The position numbers were made by a program, and so were the translations under genes. The notes below the pieces were generated by a model. That model ran no database searches. It had not been told where the DNA came from and saw only the letters and a program-made list of their open reading frames with translations. DNA of 64,000 nucleotides from an uncultured Microbacterium sp. (GTDB taxonomy: Bacteria; Actinomycetota; Actinomycetes; Actinomycetales; Microbacteriaceae). Of this stretch, positions 20,989 to 28,889 are shown in pieces. The DNA lies in assembly GCA_913774665.1 (NCBI GenBank), contig CAJYHN010000002.1, forward strand, positions 372,001 through 436,000. The letters are read 5' to 3'. Each line of letters starts with the position of its first letter. The stretch's first letter is position 1.

Positions 20989-21297
20989 TTACTTGATGCC
21001 GGTGATCTTGACGCGCGTGAGGTCCTGACGGTGGCCCTGGCGCTTCTTGTAGCCGGTCTTGTTCTTGAACTTCTGGATCACGATCTTCGGACCGCGCTCC
21101 TCGCCGAGCACCTCGGCCGTGACCGAGACCTTCGCGAGCTTGTCGGCGTCGGTCGTGACCGCGTCGCCGTCGACGAACAGGACGGCGGGCAGCTGGATGC
21201 TCTCGCCGATCTTCGCCTTCTGGCGGTCGAGCACGACGACCGTGCCGACCTGGACCTTCTCCTGGCGGCCGCCGGCGCGCACAACTGCGTAAACCAC
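20989..21297 (-). CDS. rplU: 50S ribosomal protein L21
   Basis: 102-aa ribosomal protein that binds 23S rRNA. The family pattern is [17 protein letters not shown] at the start and [15 protein letters not shown] near the end. GTG at 21297 gives the standard length and is preceded by AGGTG. The stretch 21298-21511 is its leader and promoter region, shared with the divergent DUF4031 gene; TAAACT or TTGACC near 21440-21450 (minus strand) are possible promoter elements but I cannot decide between them. Confidence 0.97.
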   Translation of the reverse strand: MVYAVVRAGGRQEKVQVGTVVVLDRQKAKIGESIQLPAVLFVDGDAVTTDADKLAKVSVTAEVLGEERGPKIVIQKFKNKTGYKKRQGHRQDLTRVKITGIK

Positions 21298-21499
21298 TTC
21301 ACACCTGTTTTCGTTCGGGAGCGCGAAGCTCCGGTTGTCTGATGACGTCGGGAGGGTCTGACGACCCAAGTCTCGGTGCGATCCGGCCGACGAAAGTCAG
21401 CGGGGTCACGCTCCGATGAGAGCGGACGCGACGCACCAAGGGTCAAGTTTAGCTCACCCCGAGGCATCCGGCAAAAGCATTCGACCCGCGTGTCGACCG

Positions 21500-21511
21500 T
21501 AGGATCGCGGG
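21500..21511 (+). promoter_or_regulatory. Leaderless promoter of the DUF4031 gene
   Basis: TAGGAT at 21500-21505, six bases, then ATG at 21512. Confidence 0.6.
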
Positions 21512-21787
21512 ATGGCAATTCTGATCGACGATCCCCAGTGGCCCGCGCACGGACGTCTGTGGGCTCACCTGGTCAGCGACAGCGATCTCGACGAACTGCA
21601 CGCCTTCGCCGCAGCGGCCGGCATCCCGCGCCGCGCGTTCGACCTCGACCATTATGACGTGCCCGACGAGCGTCACGCCGACCTCGTCCGCGCGGGGGCG
21701 GAGCACGTCGGCGGCAAGGAGCTCGTGCGGCGCCTGCGCGCCTCGGGACTGCGGATCACCGCCCGAGAGCGGCGACCTCGCCGGTGA
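21512..21787 (+). CDS. DUF4031 domain protein
   Basis: 91-aa cytoplasmic protein matching the DUF4031 pattern: it opens ILIDDPQWPAHGRLWAHLVSD, continues ELHAFAAAAGIPRRAFD, and has DHYDVPDERHADLVRAGAEH. The order of conserved Asp, His and Tyr residues suggests a metal or nucleotide site, but no activity is known to me for this family. It is a single-gene unit on a leaderless promoter, convergent with rne across a strong hairpin. The Arg-rich end (RERRPRR) may be flexible. Confidence 0.85.
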   Translation: MAILIDDPQWPAHGRLWAHLVSDSDLDELHAFAAAAGIPRRAFDLDHYDVPDERHADLVRAGAEHVGGKELVRRLRASGLRITARERRPRR

Positions 21788-21858
21788 CTCTCCGGCTTCG
21801 CGGGCCCCGCACCTGACGACGGGACCGGGTCTGCGGCATCCGTCCCTGTCCGCACACA

Positions 21859-21922
21859 CGCGTGAGGGCCGATCTCCGTCGCGGAGCGAAGCTCGCGGCG
21901 ACGGAGACCGCCCCGTCACGCG
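21859..21922. terminator. Bidirectional terminator between the DUF4031 gene and rne
   Basis: Nested hairpin: outer arms CGCGTGA/TCACGCG (21859-21865, 21916-21922), a perfect 10-bp inner stem TCTCCGTCGC with 21898-21907, and an apical GAGC-GAA-GCTC. It lies between convergent genes. Confidence 0.7.
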
Positions 21923-21931
21923 GGACGGGGC

Positions 21932-24610
21932 TCAGGCCTCCGACGACGGCTGGGCGTTGACCGGGGTGCCGGTGAGGGCAGCCGTGGTCACGCGTCGGCG
22001 GGAGCGTCCCTGGCCGGGAGCCTTGGGCTCGGGCAGGGCCTCGAGGACCGACTCGAGCAGGGCGTCCTTCTCGGTGCGGGGTGCCTTGGGCTCGCGCTTC
22101 TTGCGGGGGCGCTTCTCCCGAGCGGGAGCGGGCGCTTCGGTCGCGGACTCGGTCTTCGCCTCGAGGACGGCCTCGACGGATGCCACGACCGCCGCCTCGA
22201 CGAGGGCGGGGTCGTCGATGGTGGGCTTGACGGTCGACGCCGCGATCTGCGCGAGAGCGGACTTGACGCCCTCGGTGATGACGTGGGTGCCGCCGGCCTG
22301 CGCCGCCGCTCCCCCGTTGCCGCTCGCCCCGCCGTTACCCTGCGCGGCGTGACCGCCGTTGCCGCCGCCGGTCGACGCGTTGCCGTTCGAGCCGCCGTTG
22401 CCGCCGCGGCCACGACGGTTCGACGATCCGCCGTTTGAGTTGCCGCCGCCGTTGATCGACGAACCCGCGGGGCGGTGCTTGACGACGGGGTCGTGGTGCA
22501 CGATGACGCCGCGACCGGCGCACACCTCGCACGCCTCGCTGAAGGTCTCGAGCAGGCCGAGACCGAGCTTCTTGCGGGTCATCTGCACGAGACCGAGCGA
22601 GGTGACCTCGGCGACCTGGTGCTTCGTGCGGTCGCGGCTCAGGCACTCGATCAGGCGGCGCAGCACGAGGTCGCGGTTGGACTCGAGCACCATGTCGATG
22701 AAGTCGACGACGATGATTCCGCCGATGTCGCGCAGGCGCAGCTGGCGCACGATCTCTTCGGCCGCCTCGAGATTGTTCTTCGTGACGGTCTCTTCGAGGT
22801 TTCCGCCCGAGCCGACGAACTTGCCGGTGTTGACGTCGACGACGGTCATCGCCTCGGTGCGGTCGATGACCAGCGAGCCGCCGGAGGGCAGCCAGACCTT
22901 GCGGTCGAGCGCCTTCTCGATCTGCTCGGTCACCCGGAACGCGTCGAACGGATCCTGTTCGCCCTCGTACTTCTCGACACGCTCGAGCAGGTCGGGGGCG
23001 ACACCCTGCAGGTACGAGGAGATCGTCTGCAGCGCTTCGTCGCCCTGGATGAGCATGCGCGTGAAGTCCTCGTTGAAGACGTCGCGGACGATCTTGACCA
23101 GTAGGTCGGGCTCGGAGTGCAGCAGGGCGGGAGCCTGGATGGTCTTGACCTGGTTCGAGACGTGCTCCCACTGCGAGGTGAGGCGCTGCACGTCGAGAGT
23201 CAGCTGCTCCTCGGTGGCGCCTTCGGCGGCCGTGCGCACGATCACGCCCGAGGACTCGGGGAGCACCTCTTTGAGGATTTTCTTCAGACGCGCGCGCTCG
23301 GTGTCGGGCAGCTTGCGCGAGATCCCGTTCATCGTGCCGTTGGGCACGTAGACCAGGTAGCGGCCGGGGAGCGAGATCTGGCTCGTCAGACGGGCGCCCT
23401 TGTGGCCCACCGGGTCCTTGGTGACCTGCACGAGAACGCGGTCGCCCGACTTGAGGGCGAGCTCGATGCGACGCGGCTGGTTGTTGGTCTCGACGCCGTC
23501 CCAGTCGACCTCACCGGAGTAGAGCACGGCGTTGCGGCCGCGACCGATGTCGACGAACGCGGCCTCCATGCTGGGCAGGACGTTCTGGACGCGACCGAGG
23601 TAGACGTTGCCGATCAGCGAGGCGTCCTGGTTGCGGGCGACGTAGTGCTCGACGAGCACGTTGTCTTCGAGCACGGCGATCTGGATGCGACCGGCCTTGG
23701 AGCGCACGACCATGACGCGGTCGACGGCCTCGCGGCGCGCGAGGAATTCGGCTTCGGTGACGACGGGGCGACGGCGTCCCGCCTCGCGACCGTCGCGGCG
23801 ACGCTGCTTCTTCGCCTCGAGACGCGTGGAACCCTTGATGCGCTGCGGCTCGGTGATGACCTCGACCGCGCGCTGACGCACGGGCGGCGCGGCGGGAGCC
23901 TCGGGGGCATCGTCACGGTTGTCGTTCGGTCCCCCGCGGCGGCGGTTGCGACGGCGGGCATTCGCCGAGACACGCTCGCCGGGGCCCTCGTCGTCGCGGT
24001 CATCGAAGTCATCGCGGACCACGACGGGCGGGAGCGCGGGCGCGTAGAAGTGCAGGGCCGTCGACACGGCCGAGACGAAGTTCTCGGGGAGCAGGCCGAG
24101 CGACACGGCGGTCGGACGGGCGGGCTTCTCGGGCTCCGAAGGGGTCTCGGGCTGGGCCGGGGTCTCTGGCTGGGCCGGGGTCTCTGGCTGGGCCGAGGTC
24201 TCTGGCTGGGCCGAGGTCTGGGACTGGGCCAGGGTCTCGGGCTCGGCCTGAGCGGGAACCTCGGCCTGGGCGGGAGCGCCCTCGGGCTGCTCCGTCCCCG
24301 TTTCGGCGGGCGTGGCCTCGTCCGAAACCGAACCGGACGCCGGCACCTCGGGCTCAGCGATCGGCTCGGGCTCATCCGCGGCCGGTGCGGACTGCTCCGA
24401 CGCGTCCGCCTCGGATGAGTCGTCCGTGGCGGCGGGGATGTCCTCCACGTCGAGCACCGCGGGCGCCTCGGTGTCGTCGGCGGCCGCGTCTTCGGCATCC
24501 TGGACCGCCGCCTCTTCTTCGTCGACCGCGGGGGTGGCGTCGGGGTTAGCGGTGTCCGGAGAGATCGGCGTCTCGTCGGTGGGGTTCTGTTCGTCTGTCA
24601 CATCGGCCAT
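21932..24610 (-). CDS. rne: Ribonuclease E/G
   Basis: Central endoribonuclease for mRNA decay and rRNA processing. The 892-aa protein has an acidic, low-complexity N-terminal extension of about 270 residues including QPETPAQPETP-type repeats, then an S1 domain (EAAFVDIGRGRNAVLYSGEV), the RNase E/G catalytic region (VVDVNTGKFVGSGGNLEETV and IVVDFIDM, holding the two metal-binding aspartates), the zinc-link CEVCAGRG and a Gly/Asn-rich then Lys/Arg-rich C-terminal tail. ATG at 24610 follows AGGGAG; a methionine nine codons upstream is possible. Scaffold regions on both sides of the core are typical of actinobacterial enzymes. Confidence 0.95.
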   Translation of the reverse strand: MADVTDEQNPTDETPISPDTANPDATPAVDEEEAAVQDAEDAAADDTEAPAVLDVEDIPAATDDSSEADASEQSAPAADEPEPIAEPEVPASGSVSDEATPAETGTEQPEGAPAQAEVPAQAEPETLAQSQTSAQPETSAQPETPAQPETPAQPETPSEPEKPARPTAVSLGLLPENFVSAVSTALHFYAPALPPVVVRDDFDDRDDEGPGERVSANARRRNRRRGGPNDNRDDAPEAPAAPPVRQRAVEVITEPQRIKGSTRLEAKKQRRRDGREAGRRRPVVTEAEFLARREAVDRVMVVRSKAGRIQIAVLEDNVLVEHYVARNQDASLIGNVYLGRVQNVLPSMEAAFVDIGRGRNAVLYSGEVDWDGVETNNQPRRIELALKSGDRVLVQVTKDPVGHKGARLTSQISLPGRYLVYVPNGTMNGISRKLPDTERARLKKILKEVLPESSGVIVRTAAEGATEEQLTLDVQRLTSQWEHVSNQVKTIQAPALLHSEPDLLVKIVRDVFNEDFTRMLIQGDEALQTISSYLQGVAPDLLERVEKYEGEQDPFDAFRVTEQIEKALDRKVWLPSGGSLVIDRTEAMTVVDVNTGKFVGSGGNLEETVTKNNLEAAEEIVRQLRLRDIGGIIVVDFIDMVLESNRDLVLRRLIECLSRDRTKHQVAEVTSLGLVQMTRKKLGLGLLETFSEACEVCAGRGVIVHHDPVVKHRPAGSSINGGGNSNGGSSNRRGRGGNGGSNGNASTGGGNGGHAAQGNGGASGNGGAAAQAGGTHVITEGVKSALAQIAASTVKPTIDDPALVEAAVVASVEAVLEAKTESATEAPAPAREKRPRKKREPKAPRTEKDALLESVLEALPEPKAPGQGRSRRRVTTAALTGTPVNAQPSSEA

Positions 24611-24914
24611 GTCGGGGTACTCCCTGGCGGACGACACCGCGCGTCGTCCGACGAAATCTCATGCGGCGCCGCACCCGGCGGGGCCGCGAACTCACTCGGT
24701 CTGCAGCCGGCCTGCGGCTCGTGCTGCGAAGGGCGGTCATCGCCCGAAGTCTTCTGGGTGATGTTCCTGCGGCGCGGCCGCGGTCACATCAGCCTTCATT
24801 ATCGCACGAACCGCCGGGAACGCCCACGAAGCACGTCGGCGCGATGTTATCCACAGGGGGTTCCGGTGCGTCCGACCCAATCGATATGTTCGAAGCTCTG
24901 GCGAGGGGGCCAAC
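24611..24914. promoter_or_regulatory. Divergent control region of rne and the type VII cassette
   Basis: 304 bases without a gene. On the minus strand GATAAT at 24798-24803 is a candidate -10 for rne, giving a leader of about 180 nt, in keeping with leader-based control known for other rne genes. On the plus strand TATGTT near 24887 may serve the YbaB-like gene, whose GTG follows GAGGGGG. A perfect DnaA-box consensus (TTATCCACA) lies at 24847-24855. Confidence 0.5.
24847..24855 (+). promoter_or_regulatory. Consensus DnaA box, single
   Basis: TTATCCACA is the full consensus 9-mer for DnaA. It stands alone in the intergenic region, so it is not an origin. It could place a nearby promoter under DnaA influence or be chance; a 9-mer match in 64 kb is not by itself strong evidence. 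Confidence 0.35.
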
Positions 24915-25322
24915 GTGACCTTATTTGATGACTCGATCACTGCTCTGGAGCGAGCGCGTGCGCGCGTTCAATCTCAGACCGCTGAGGTGCGCGCGATGTC
25001 GGAGGAAGCCGCGCGGATGGCGGCCGATGTCCGCACCGCCACCGCGTCGCGAAGCTCGGCCTGCCGAGAGGTGAGGGTGTCTGCATCAGCCGGAGGGCGA
25101 GTACAGCGCATCGACATCTCATCGAATGCGATGAACTTCGACGCGGCGACGTTGTCGCGTATCGTCACCAACACCGTCCGCGAGGCGCAGCGTGACGCGG
25201 CGGACACAGCTCTCCACCGGATGTCAGAATGCCTCGGCGAGACATCGCTGCTCGTTGCTGCTGCGCGTCAGAGGATTGACGATGAGAACGCGGGTCCGAC
25301 CTCGGAAACGAGGCGCTCATGA
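24915..25322 (+). CDS. YbaB/EbfC-like nucleoid-associated family protein in a WXG locus
   Basis: 135-aa largely helical protein. The central part matches the YbaB pattern: repeated small helical N-terminus, then ACREVRVSASAGGRVQRIDISSNAM, FDAATLSRIVTNTVREAQRDAA. YbaB-like proteins of this kind are common first genes of actinobacterial WXG100 clusters; their role there is not established. The GTG at 24915 has GAGGGGG upstream. Its stop overlaps the next start (ATGA). Base composition drops from here on compared with rne. Confidence 0.75.
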   Translation: MTLFDDSITALERARARVQSQTAEVRAMSEEAARMAADVRTATASRSSACREVRVSASAGGRVQRIDISSNAMNFDAATLSRIVTNTVREAQRDAADTALHRMSECLGETSLLVAAARQRIDDENAGPTSETRRS

Positions 25323-25618
25323 TGGAGCATCTGGAAGTAGTTCCAGCTCGATTAGCGACCACGTCGCAGAGCATCAGGGCCGCCAGCGCTCAGATTGATG
25401 CTCTCGTCGAGACACTGACGCGTGAGACCGCTGTACTGAGCACCATGTGGAGCGGGGAAGCCCAGCGGGCCTACGCATTGGCTCAGGTCCAGCTCAGCGT
25501 CTTTCTTGCAGGTCACACGACACTCCTCGCCCGGATCTGCGGAGAACTCGATGACCTCGCGACCGCCTATAGCGACGCAGACCTGACGGGCGCTCGCGGC
25601 TTGGGGGTGAGCGCGTGA
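25319..25618 (+). CDS. WXG100-family type VII secretion substrate/partner
   Basis: 99-aa helical hairpin protein with the WXG motif at residues 44-46 (TMWSGEAQRAYALAQ), length and layout typical of ESAT-6-like proteins exported as dimers by type VII systems. There are two adjacent ATG codons (25319 and 25322); the first overlaps the upstream stop. The end (SDADLTGARGLGVSA) recurs as a fragment at 27954-28001, marking a duplication. No type VII ATPase or membrane genes are in this window. Confidence 0.85.
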   Translation: MMEHLEVVPARLATTSQSIRAASAQIDALVETLTRETAVLSTMWSGEAQRAYALAQVQLSVFLAGHTTLLARICGELDDLATAYSDADLTGARGLGVSA

Positions 25619-26064
25619 GGCTTCGTGCGCGCACGATCGTGGCCGCAACAATCCTGTTCACGGTCGGTGCCGCCGTAGCCGGGTGTAGCCAATTCCCGTT
25701 TCACGACGAGTCCTACAAGGCGCGGATTCCTGACGCGCTGCAGGAAGCTGAGCTAGGAATCTCCGCAGCGTGGGCTGAGGTCGGTCTATCAGGTTTCGTG
25801 GAAACGCTTTACGTCGGAGGGACCCTCGAAATCACCGAGGAATCGAAAAAAACCGTCTCGACGCAGCTGGTAGCCGAAGTCATCGACGTCGTGCTCAGCA
25901 ACACGCCACCTCCTTCCACTTACCTGAAGCTGTCGTTCCGAGACTCAAAGGACGCGCTCATCGACCTGAGCTCAACATTTCAAGAACTCGACGTGGCGGT
26001 AAGAGGCGATGGGTCCATCTCGATGGAAGACGCCAAGATCGTGGCAAAGGACGAGAACCGGTGA
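25615..26064 (+). CDS. Small lipoprotein of the WXG cassette, possible immunity protein
   Basis: 149-aa lipoprotein with a basic start, hydrophobic signal helix and lipobox VAGC with the lipid cysteine at residue 24. The mature part (PFHDESYKARIPDALQEAEL; FVETLYVGGTLEI; a C-terminal GDGSISMEDAKIVAKDE) is soluble with no known domain I recognise. Both ends overlap neighbours (GTGA), so it is made with the WXG proteins and the hydrolase. By analogy with type VII lipase toxins that are paired with membrane-anchored immunity lipoproteins in Firmicutes, an immunity role is a reasonable guess; it is inference only. A paralogue with a stop at the lipobox lies at 27998-28444. Confidence 0.8.
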   Translation: MRLRARTIVAATILFTVGAAVAGCSQFPFHDESYKARIPDALQEAELGISAAWAEVGLSGFVETLYVGGTLEITEESKKTVSTQLVAEVIDVVLSNTPPPSTYLKLSFRDSKDALIDLSSTFQELDVAVRGDGSISMEDAKIVAKDENR

Positions 26065-26378
26065 CCGCGGCAAATCAACACATCGAAATAGACGGGCGCG
26101 TTCTCAAAAAGCAAGCCGCGTTTCTGCAGGAGGCTGCGACTGTCTTGGCAGCGTCCGTCGCTCACGTTCACGCGGATTTACCCGGCGACGCATTCGGCGC
26201 CCTGAACCGTGGGCTGGTGTCTCCCCTCGCGACCGCTCTCGCAACGGAGGCTCGAGGCCTATTATCCAAGGTCGCGGCACTGGCCGAACGCTCAGCCGAG
26301 GGTGTTCAGAAAGCCGCCGAATCGTTCGCCGCTGTCGAAGAGCAAGCTGTCGCGAACTTCGCGAGGGCAGACCCGTGA
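26061..26378 (+). CDS. Small helical type VII secretion-associated protein
   Basis: 105-aa protein predicted to be almost all helix, with a break at DLPGDAFGALNRG that resembles the turn of EspC/ESX-1-associated proteins. It lacks a WXG tryptophan. GTG start overlapping the lipoprotein stop; its own stop overlaps the hydrolase start. It probably acts as a partner or targeting factor for the 509-aa protein that follows. A frameshifted paralogue lies at 28441-28705. Confidence 0.7.
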   Translation: MTAANQHIEIDGRVLKKQAAFLQEAATVLAASVAHVHADLPGDAFGALNRGLVSPLATALATEARGLLSKVAALAERSAEGVQKAAESFAAVEEQAVANFARADP

Positions 26379-27904
26379 GCGAGACGTCGATTCTCGCAGC
26401 GCGAATCGCCGAAGGCACCTGGGCCGCGAGTTTGCCGACTGTCGGGACAGGTGGGGATGCCTGCGCCCAGCTCCCCGGAATCTCTGGACTCGTGTTGCAG
26501 TACATCCAGCCGTTGCGCGACTGGCTTGACCAACTCGTGGGCGAGCCCGGAGTTGTCGCGGCGACCGCGTCATCCTGGGAAGACGTTTCGGCAGCCCTAG
26601 CCAGGACCTCCGACCTCGTTGAGCTGGCACGTACGTCCGTAAACGAACTCGACGGGAGAACCGTCCGCGCCGCACGCGAACGATGTGAGGATCTGCAGCG
26701 TTTGACCCTCGACGCTGCGGAATGGACGGCATCAACCGCGGCAGCCCTAAGACTTGCGTCCCGCGTTGTAGAAGCAACGCGATCTCTCATCTGCGACGCC
26801 CTCGTTTCACTCGTACAGTTCTCCGAGAAACTCTTTCATTGGACGCTCAACCCCTTCGACCTTGCGGATAGAGTCGAGCAGTTTGCACGTGCTGCGGCTG
26901 ACCTCGTGCAGTCCGCTAGCCGACTCGTCATCGAACTGCTTGAGGCAATGTGCGCGCTTGGAGCGCTGATGTCCGAGCTCGCCCCTCTTGTGCGGAAGGG
27001 TCAGGATGAGATTTCTCGCGTTCTCGCAGAGATGTTGCCATCGGCTGGCGCTTTGTTGACAACCGCTCTGGGTGGGCCGACGCTCGGCGTTGTCGGTTCA
27101 ATGGTCGGCGGCGCTGGCAAGAATTATATACAGCCGTCTACCTATGTCGAGGAGCTCGACCCATCGCTGCTCTCAGGACCGAGACGCGACGCGTGGGATC
27201 GAGCTCAGAACGTGACGGAGATCACCTCGCTGTCAGATCTCGTAAGCGTCAACGGCACGACAGATCTGATGGGCGGTGAAGACGCCACCGTCATCGACAT
27301 CAAGAAGGTCGTTGGGCCTGACGGCACCGAGAAGTGGTTTGTATCCCTACCGTCAACCCAGGACTGGCAACTGTTCTCAGACACGGGAGCTCTTAACGAC
27401 CGGGACTCAAACATTGCACTCATGATGAACGACCCGAACATGCGAACTGTCTACGAACGTGCCGTATTGGAAGCAATGCAGGATGCTGGGATCCCGCAGG
27501 GGAGCAATGTCGTCCTCGCGGGATTCAGCCAAGGAGGAATCACGGCGGCTAGTCTCGCGTCCGATTCGCAGTTTCCGTACAACACGGTCGGAATCGTCAC
27601 CGACGGAACCCCTAGCGATAGTTTTCACATCCCGTCGCACATACCTGTCTACGCGTTCCAACACGTGACGGACGTCGTTCCGATGCTCGACGGCAACCCC
27701 TACGGCTCGCCCCCCGAAAACGTTCAGCGCGTCCTGCTTGAGGGGCCAGCCAGCCCAATAGCGGCGCATGACAACGCGGCATATACCTCGTCAGTCAAAA
27801 GATGGGAAGAGCGTTATGCGGAGGTCTTCGGCGGCCCACCACCCAACATGGACGTTTTTACGGGGCAGGTCGTAGACCACATCGCTTACCGCACTCATGA
27901 GTGA
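26375..27904 (+). CDS. WXG-type N-terminal domain fused to a C-terminal alpha/beta-hydrolase; candidate type VII effector
   Basis: 509-aa protein. Residues 1 to about 250 are long helices with a WXG-like turn at SSWEDVSAAL (Trp68), resembling LXG/WXG secretion domains. A hydrophobic Gly/Ala-rich stretch follows (GGPTLGVVGSMVGGAG). The C-terminal 200 residues are an alpha/beta-hydrolase: nucleophile elbow GFSQGG with Ser385, then Asp433 in VTDVVPMLDG and His465 in AAHDNAAY, a plausible triad. Substrate is unknown; lipase or esterase is the natural guess. The GTG start overlaps the upstream stop. GC content is clearly lower than the surrounding housekeeping genes (for example 32 of 60 bases at 27121-27180), which suggests acquisition by transfer. 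Confidence 0.8.
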   Translation: MSETSILAARIAEGTWAASLPTVGTGGDACAQLPGISGLVLQYIQPLRDWLDQLVGEPGVVAATASSWEDVSAALARTSDLVELARTSVNELDGRTVRAARERCEDLQRLTLDAAEWTASTAAALRLASRVVEATRSLICDALVSLVQFSEKLFHWTLNPFDLADRVEQFARAAADLVQSASRLVIELLEAMCALGALMSELAPLVRKGQDEISRVLAEMLPSAGALLTTALGGPTLGVVGSMVGGAGKNYIQPSTYVEELDPSLLSGPRRDAWDRAQNVTEITSLSDLVSVNGTTDLMGGEDATVIDIKKVVGPDGTEKWFVSLPSTQDWQLFSDTGALNDRDSNIALMMNDPNMRTVYERAVLEAMQDAGIPQGSNVVLAGFSQGGITAASLASDSQFPYNTVGIVTDGTPSDSFHIPSHIPVYAFQHVTDVVPMLDGNPYGSPPENVQRVLLEGPASPIAAHDNAAYTSSVKRWEERYAEVFGGPPPNMDVFTGQVVDHIAYRTHE

Positions 27905-27953
27905 ATGCTCCTGGACCGTTGCTCCGCTCGGACGCGACATCGCCTGCAGGCCC

Positions 27954-28001
27954 AGCGAAGCTGACCTCGCGGGAGCACGAGGACTGGGGGCGACGGCATG
28001 A
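27954..28001 (+). pseudogene. C-terminal fragment of a second WXG100 gene
   Basis: The 15 codons before the stop encode SEADLAGARGLGATA, aligned with SDADLTGARGLGVSA at the end of the intact WXG100 protein at 25319-25618. The rest of the gene is missing. The stop overlaps the ATG of the next pseudogene, reproducing the layout of the intact cassette. Confidence 0.75.
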
Positions 28002-28444
28002 CCCGACGTTCACGCGTCGCCGCCCTGGTCGGTATCGCTCTCGCGGCGAGCGTCGCGTCAGGCTGAAGTCAGCTGCCGTTCCACGACGACTCGTACAAGA
28101 CCGAGATCCCGGCCGCGCTGGAGGCGGCGGATGTGGGCATCACCGATGCGTGGGCCGGGGTGAGTCTCAGCGGCTTCACGGAGACGCTGTCGATTGGGGG
28201 GACGTTGAGTTCCCCCGAACAACCAGAGGATGAGGTGTCTCCTCAGATCGTGGCGCAGGTCCTCGGCGTTGCGCTGCACGACCCATCACTGTCGATGTCA
28301 TACGTCGAGCTCGCGCTCAGAAACGCTGACGACGACCTCCTCGACGTCGGTTCCGCCTTGGAGTCATTGAACGCGCATCCAAGGGGGGAAAGCAGCATAA
28401 CGATGGATGAAGCGAAGAAGATCGCGGAGGAGTCCAGACGATGA
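27998..28444 (+). pseudogene. Paralogous lipoprotein gene with a stop codon at the lipobox cysteine
   Basis: ATG at 27998 opens a signal peptide (VAALVGIALAASVASG), then TGA at 28064-28066, then 125 uninterrupted codons in the same frame that align over their whole length with the lipoprotein at 25615-26064. The intact copy reads AGCSQFPFHDESYK; this one reads SG-stop-SQLPFHDDSYK. The stop therefore replaces exactly the cysteine that would be lipidated. One base change from TGC or TGT explains it. A later GTG (28133) could only start a shortened, unexported protein. Confidence 0.85.
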
Positions 28445-28705
28445 CCACGGCGAACCCGCACATCGAGATCGATGGCGGAGTGCCGCGGAAAAGGCTGACA
28501 TCGCTCGAGAGGCATCGTCGGCTTTCGCACGGCCGCAGACAGTGTCCGCGCCGAGCTACCGGGCGATGCCTTCGGACTCCTGAGCCGGGGTCTGGTCGCC
28601 ACTGGCCGACGCGCTCGCGGGGCGGGCGCGCGAACTGCTTTCATCGGCCCGTGATCTCTCCGACCGAGTAGCGGATGGGGTCGAGCAGGACACGGTCGAC
28701 GCTCG
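28441..28705 (+). pseudogene. Frameshifted second copy of the small helical secretion protein
   Basis: Begins MTTANPHIEIDG, matching MTAANQHIEIDG of the intact gene at 26061. Similarity then moves between frames: ELPGDAFGLLSRGLV in one, and PLADALAGRARELLSSARDL in another, matching consecutive parts of the intact protein. At least two indels are needed, so no full-length product can be made. The start still overlaps the preceding stop (ATGA). Confidence 0.8.
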
Positions 28706-28765
28706 GGTCTCGACATGTTCACCGGCGAGGTCGACGACCCCAGCGTCTTCACGGCACATGAGTGA
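28706..28765 (+). pseudogene. C-terminal fragment of a second hydrolase gene
   Basis: The last codons, DMFTGEVDDPSVFTAHE then stop, align with DVFTGQVVDHIAYRTHE at the end of the intact hydrolase (26375-27904). The other approximately 490 codons are deleted. With the three fragments before it, this marks a tandem duplicate of the whole cassette that has collapsed. Bases 28766-28870 hold nothing I recognise. Confidence 0.75.
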
Positions 28766-28876
28766 ACGTGGCTGATACACCTTCGGTCGAATTCGCCCCG
28801 GGGGCTGCTCGCAGCTATCCCGCTGACGAGGAGCAGTCCGCTTTGCGCTCAAAGCTTTCGCATAGGGCGTCGGTGG

Positions 28877-28889
28877 GATAATCCCGATC
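28877..28889 (+). promoter_or_regulatory. Leaderless promoter of the VKOR gene
   Basis: GATAAT at 28877-28882, seven bases, then ATG at 28890. Confidence 0.55.

Noticed and set aside
24847-24855. Replication origin
   Set aside because: Only one DnaA box, no AT-rich unwinding region or dnaA/dnaN nearby.
28064-28066. TGA read as selenocysteine
   Set aside because: No SECIS-like hairpin or selenoprotein genes seen; neighbours of the gene are also broken, so decay is simpler.
28133-28444. Intact short protein starting at GTG 28133
   Set aside because: It lacks the signal peptide and lipid site and starts inside the conserved domain; better explained as the remainder of the pseudogene.
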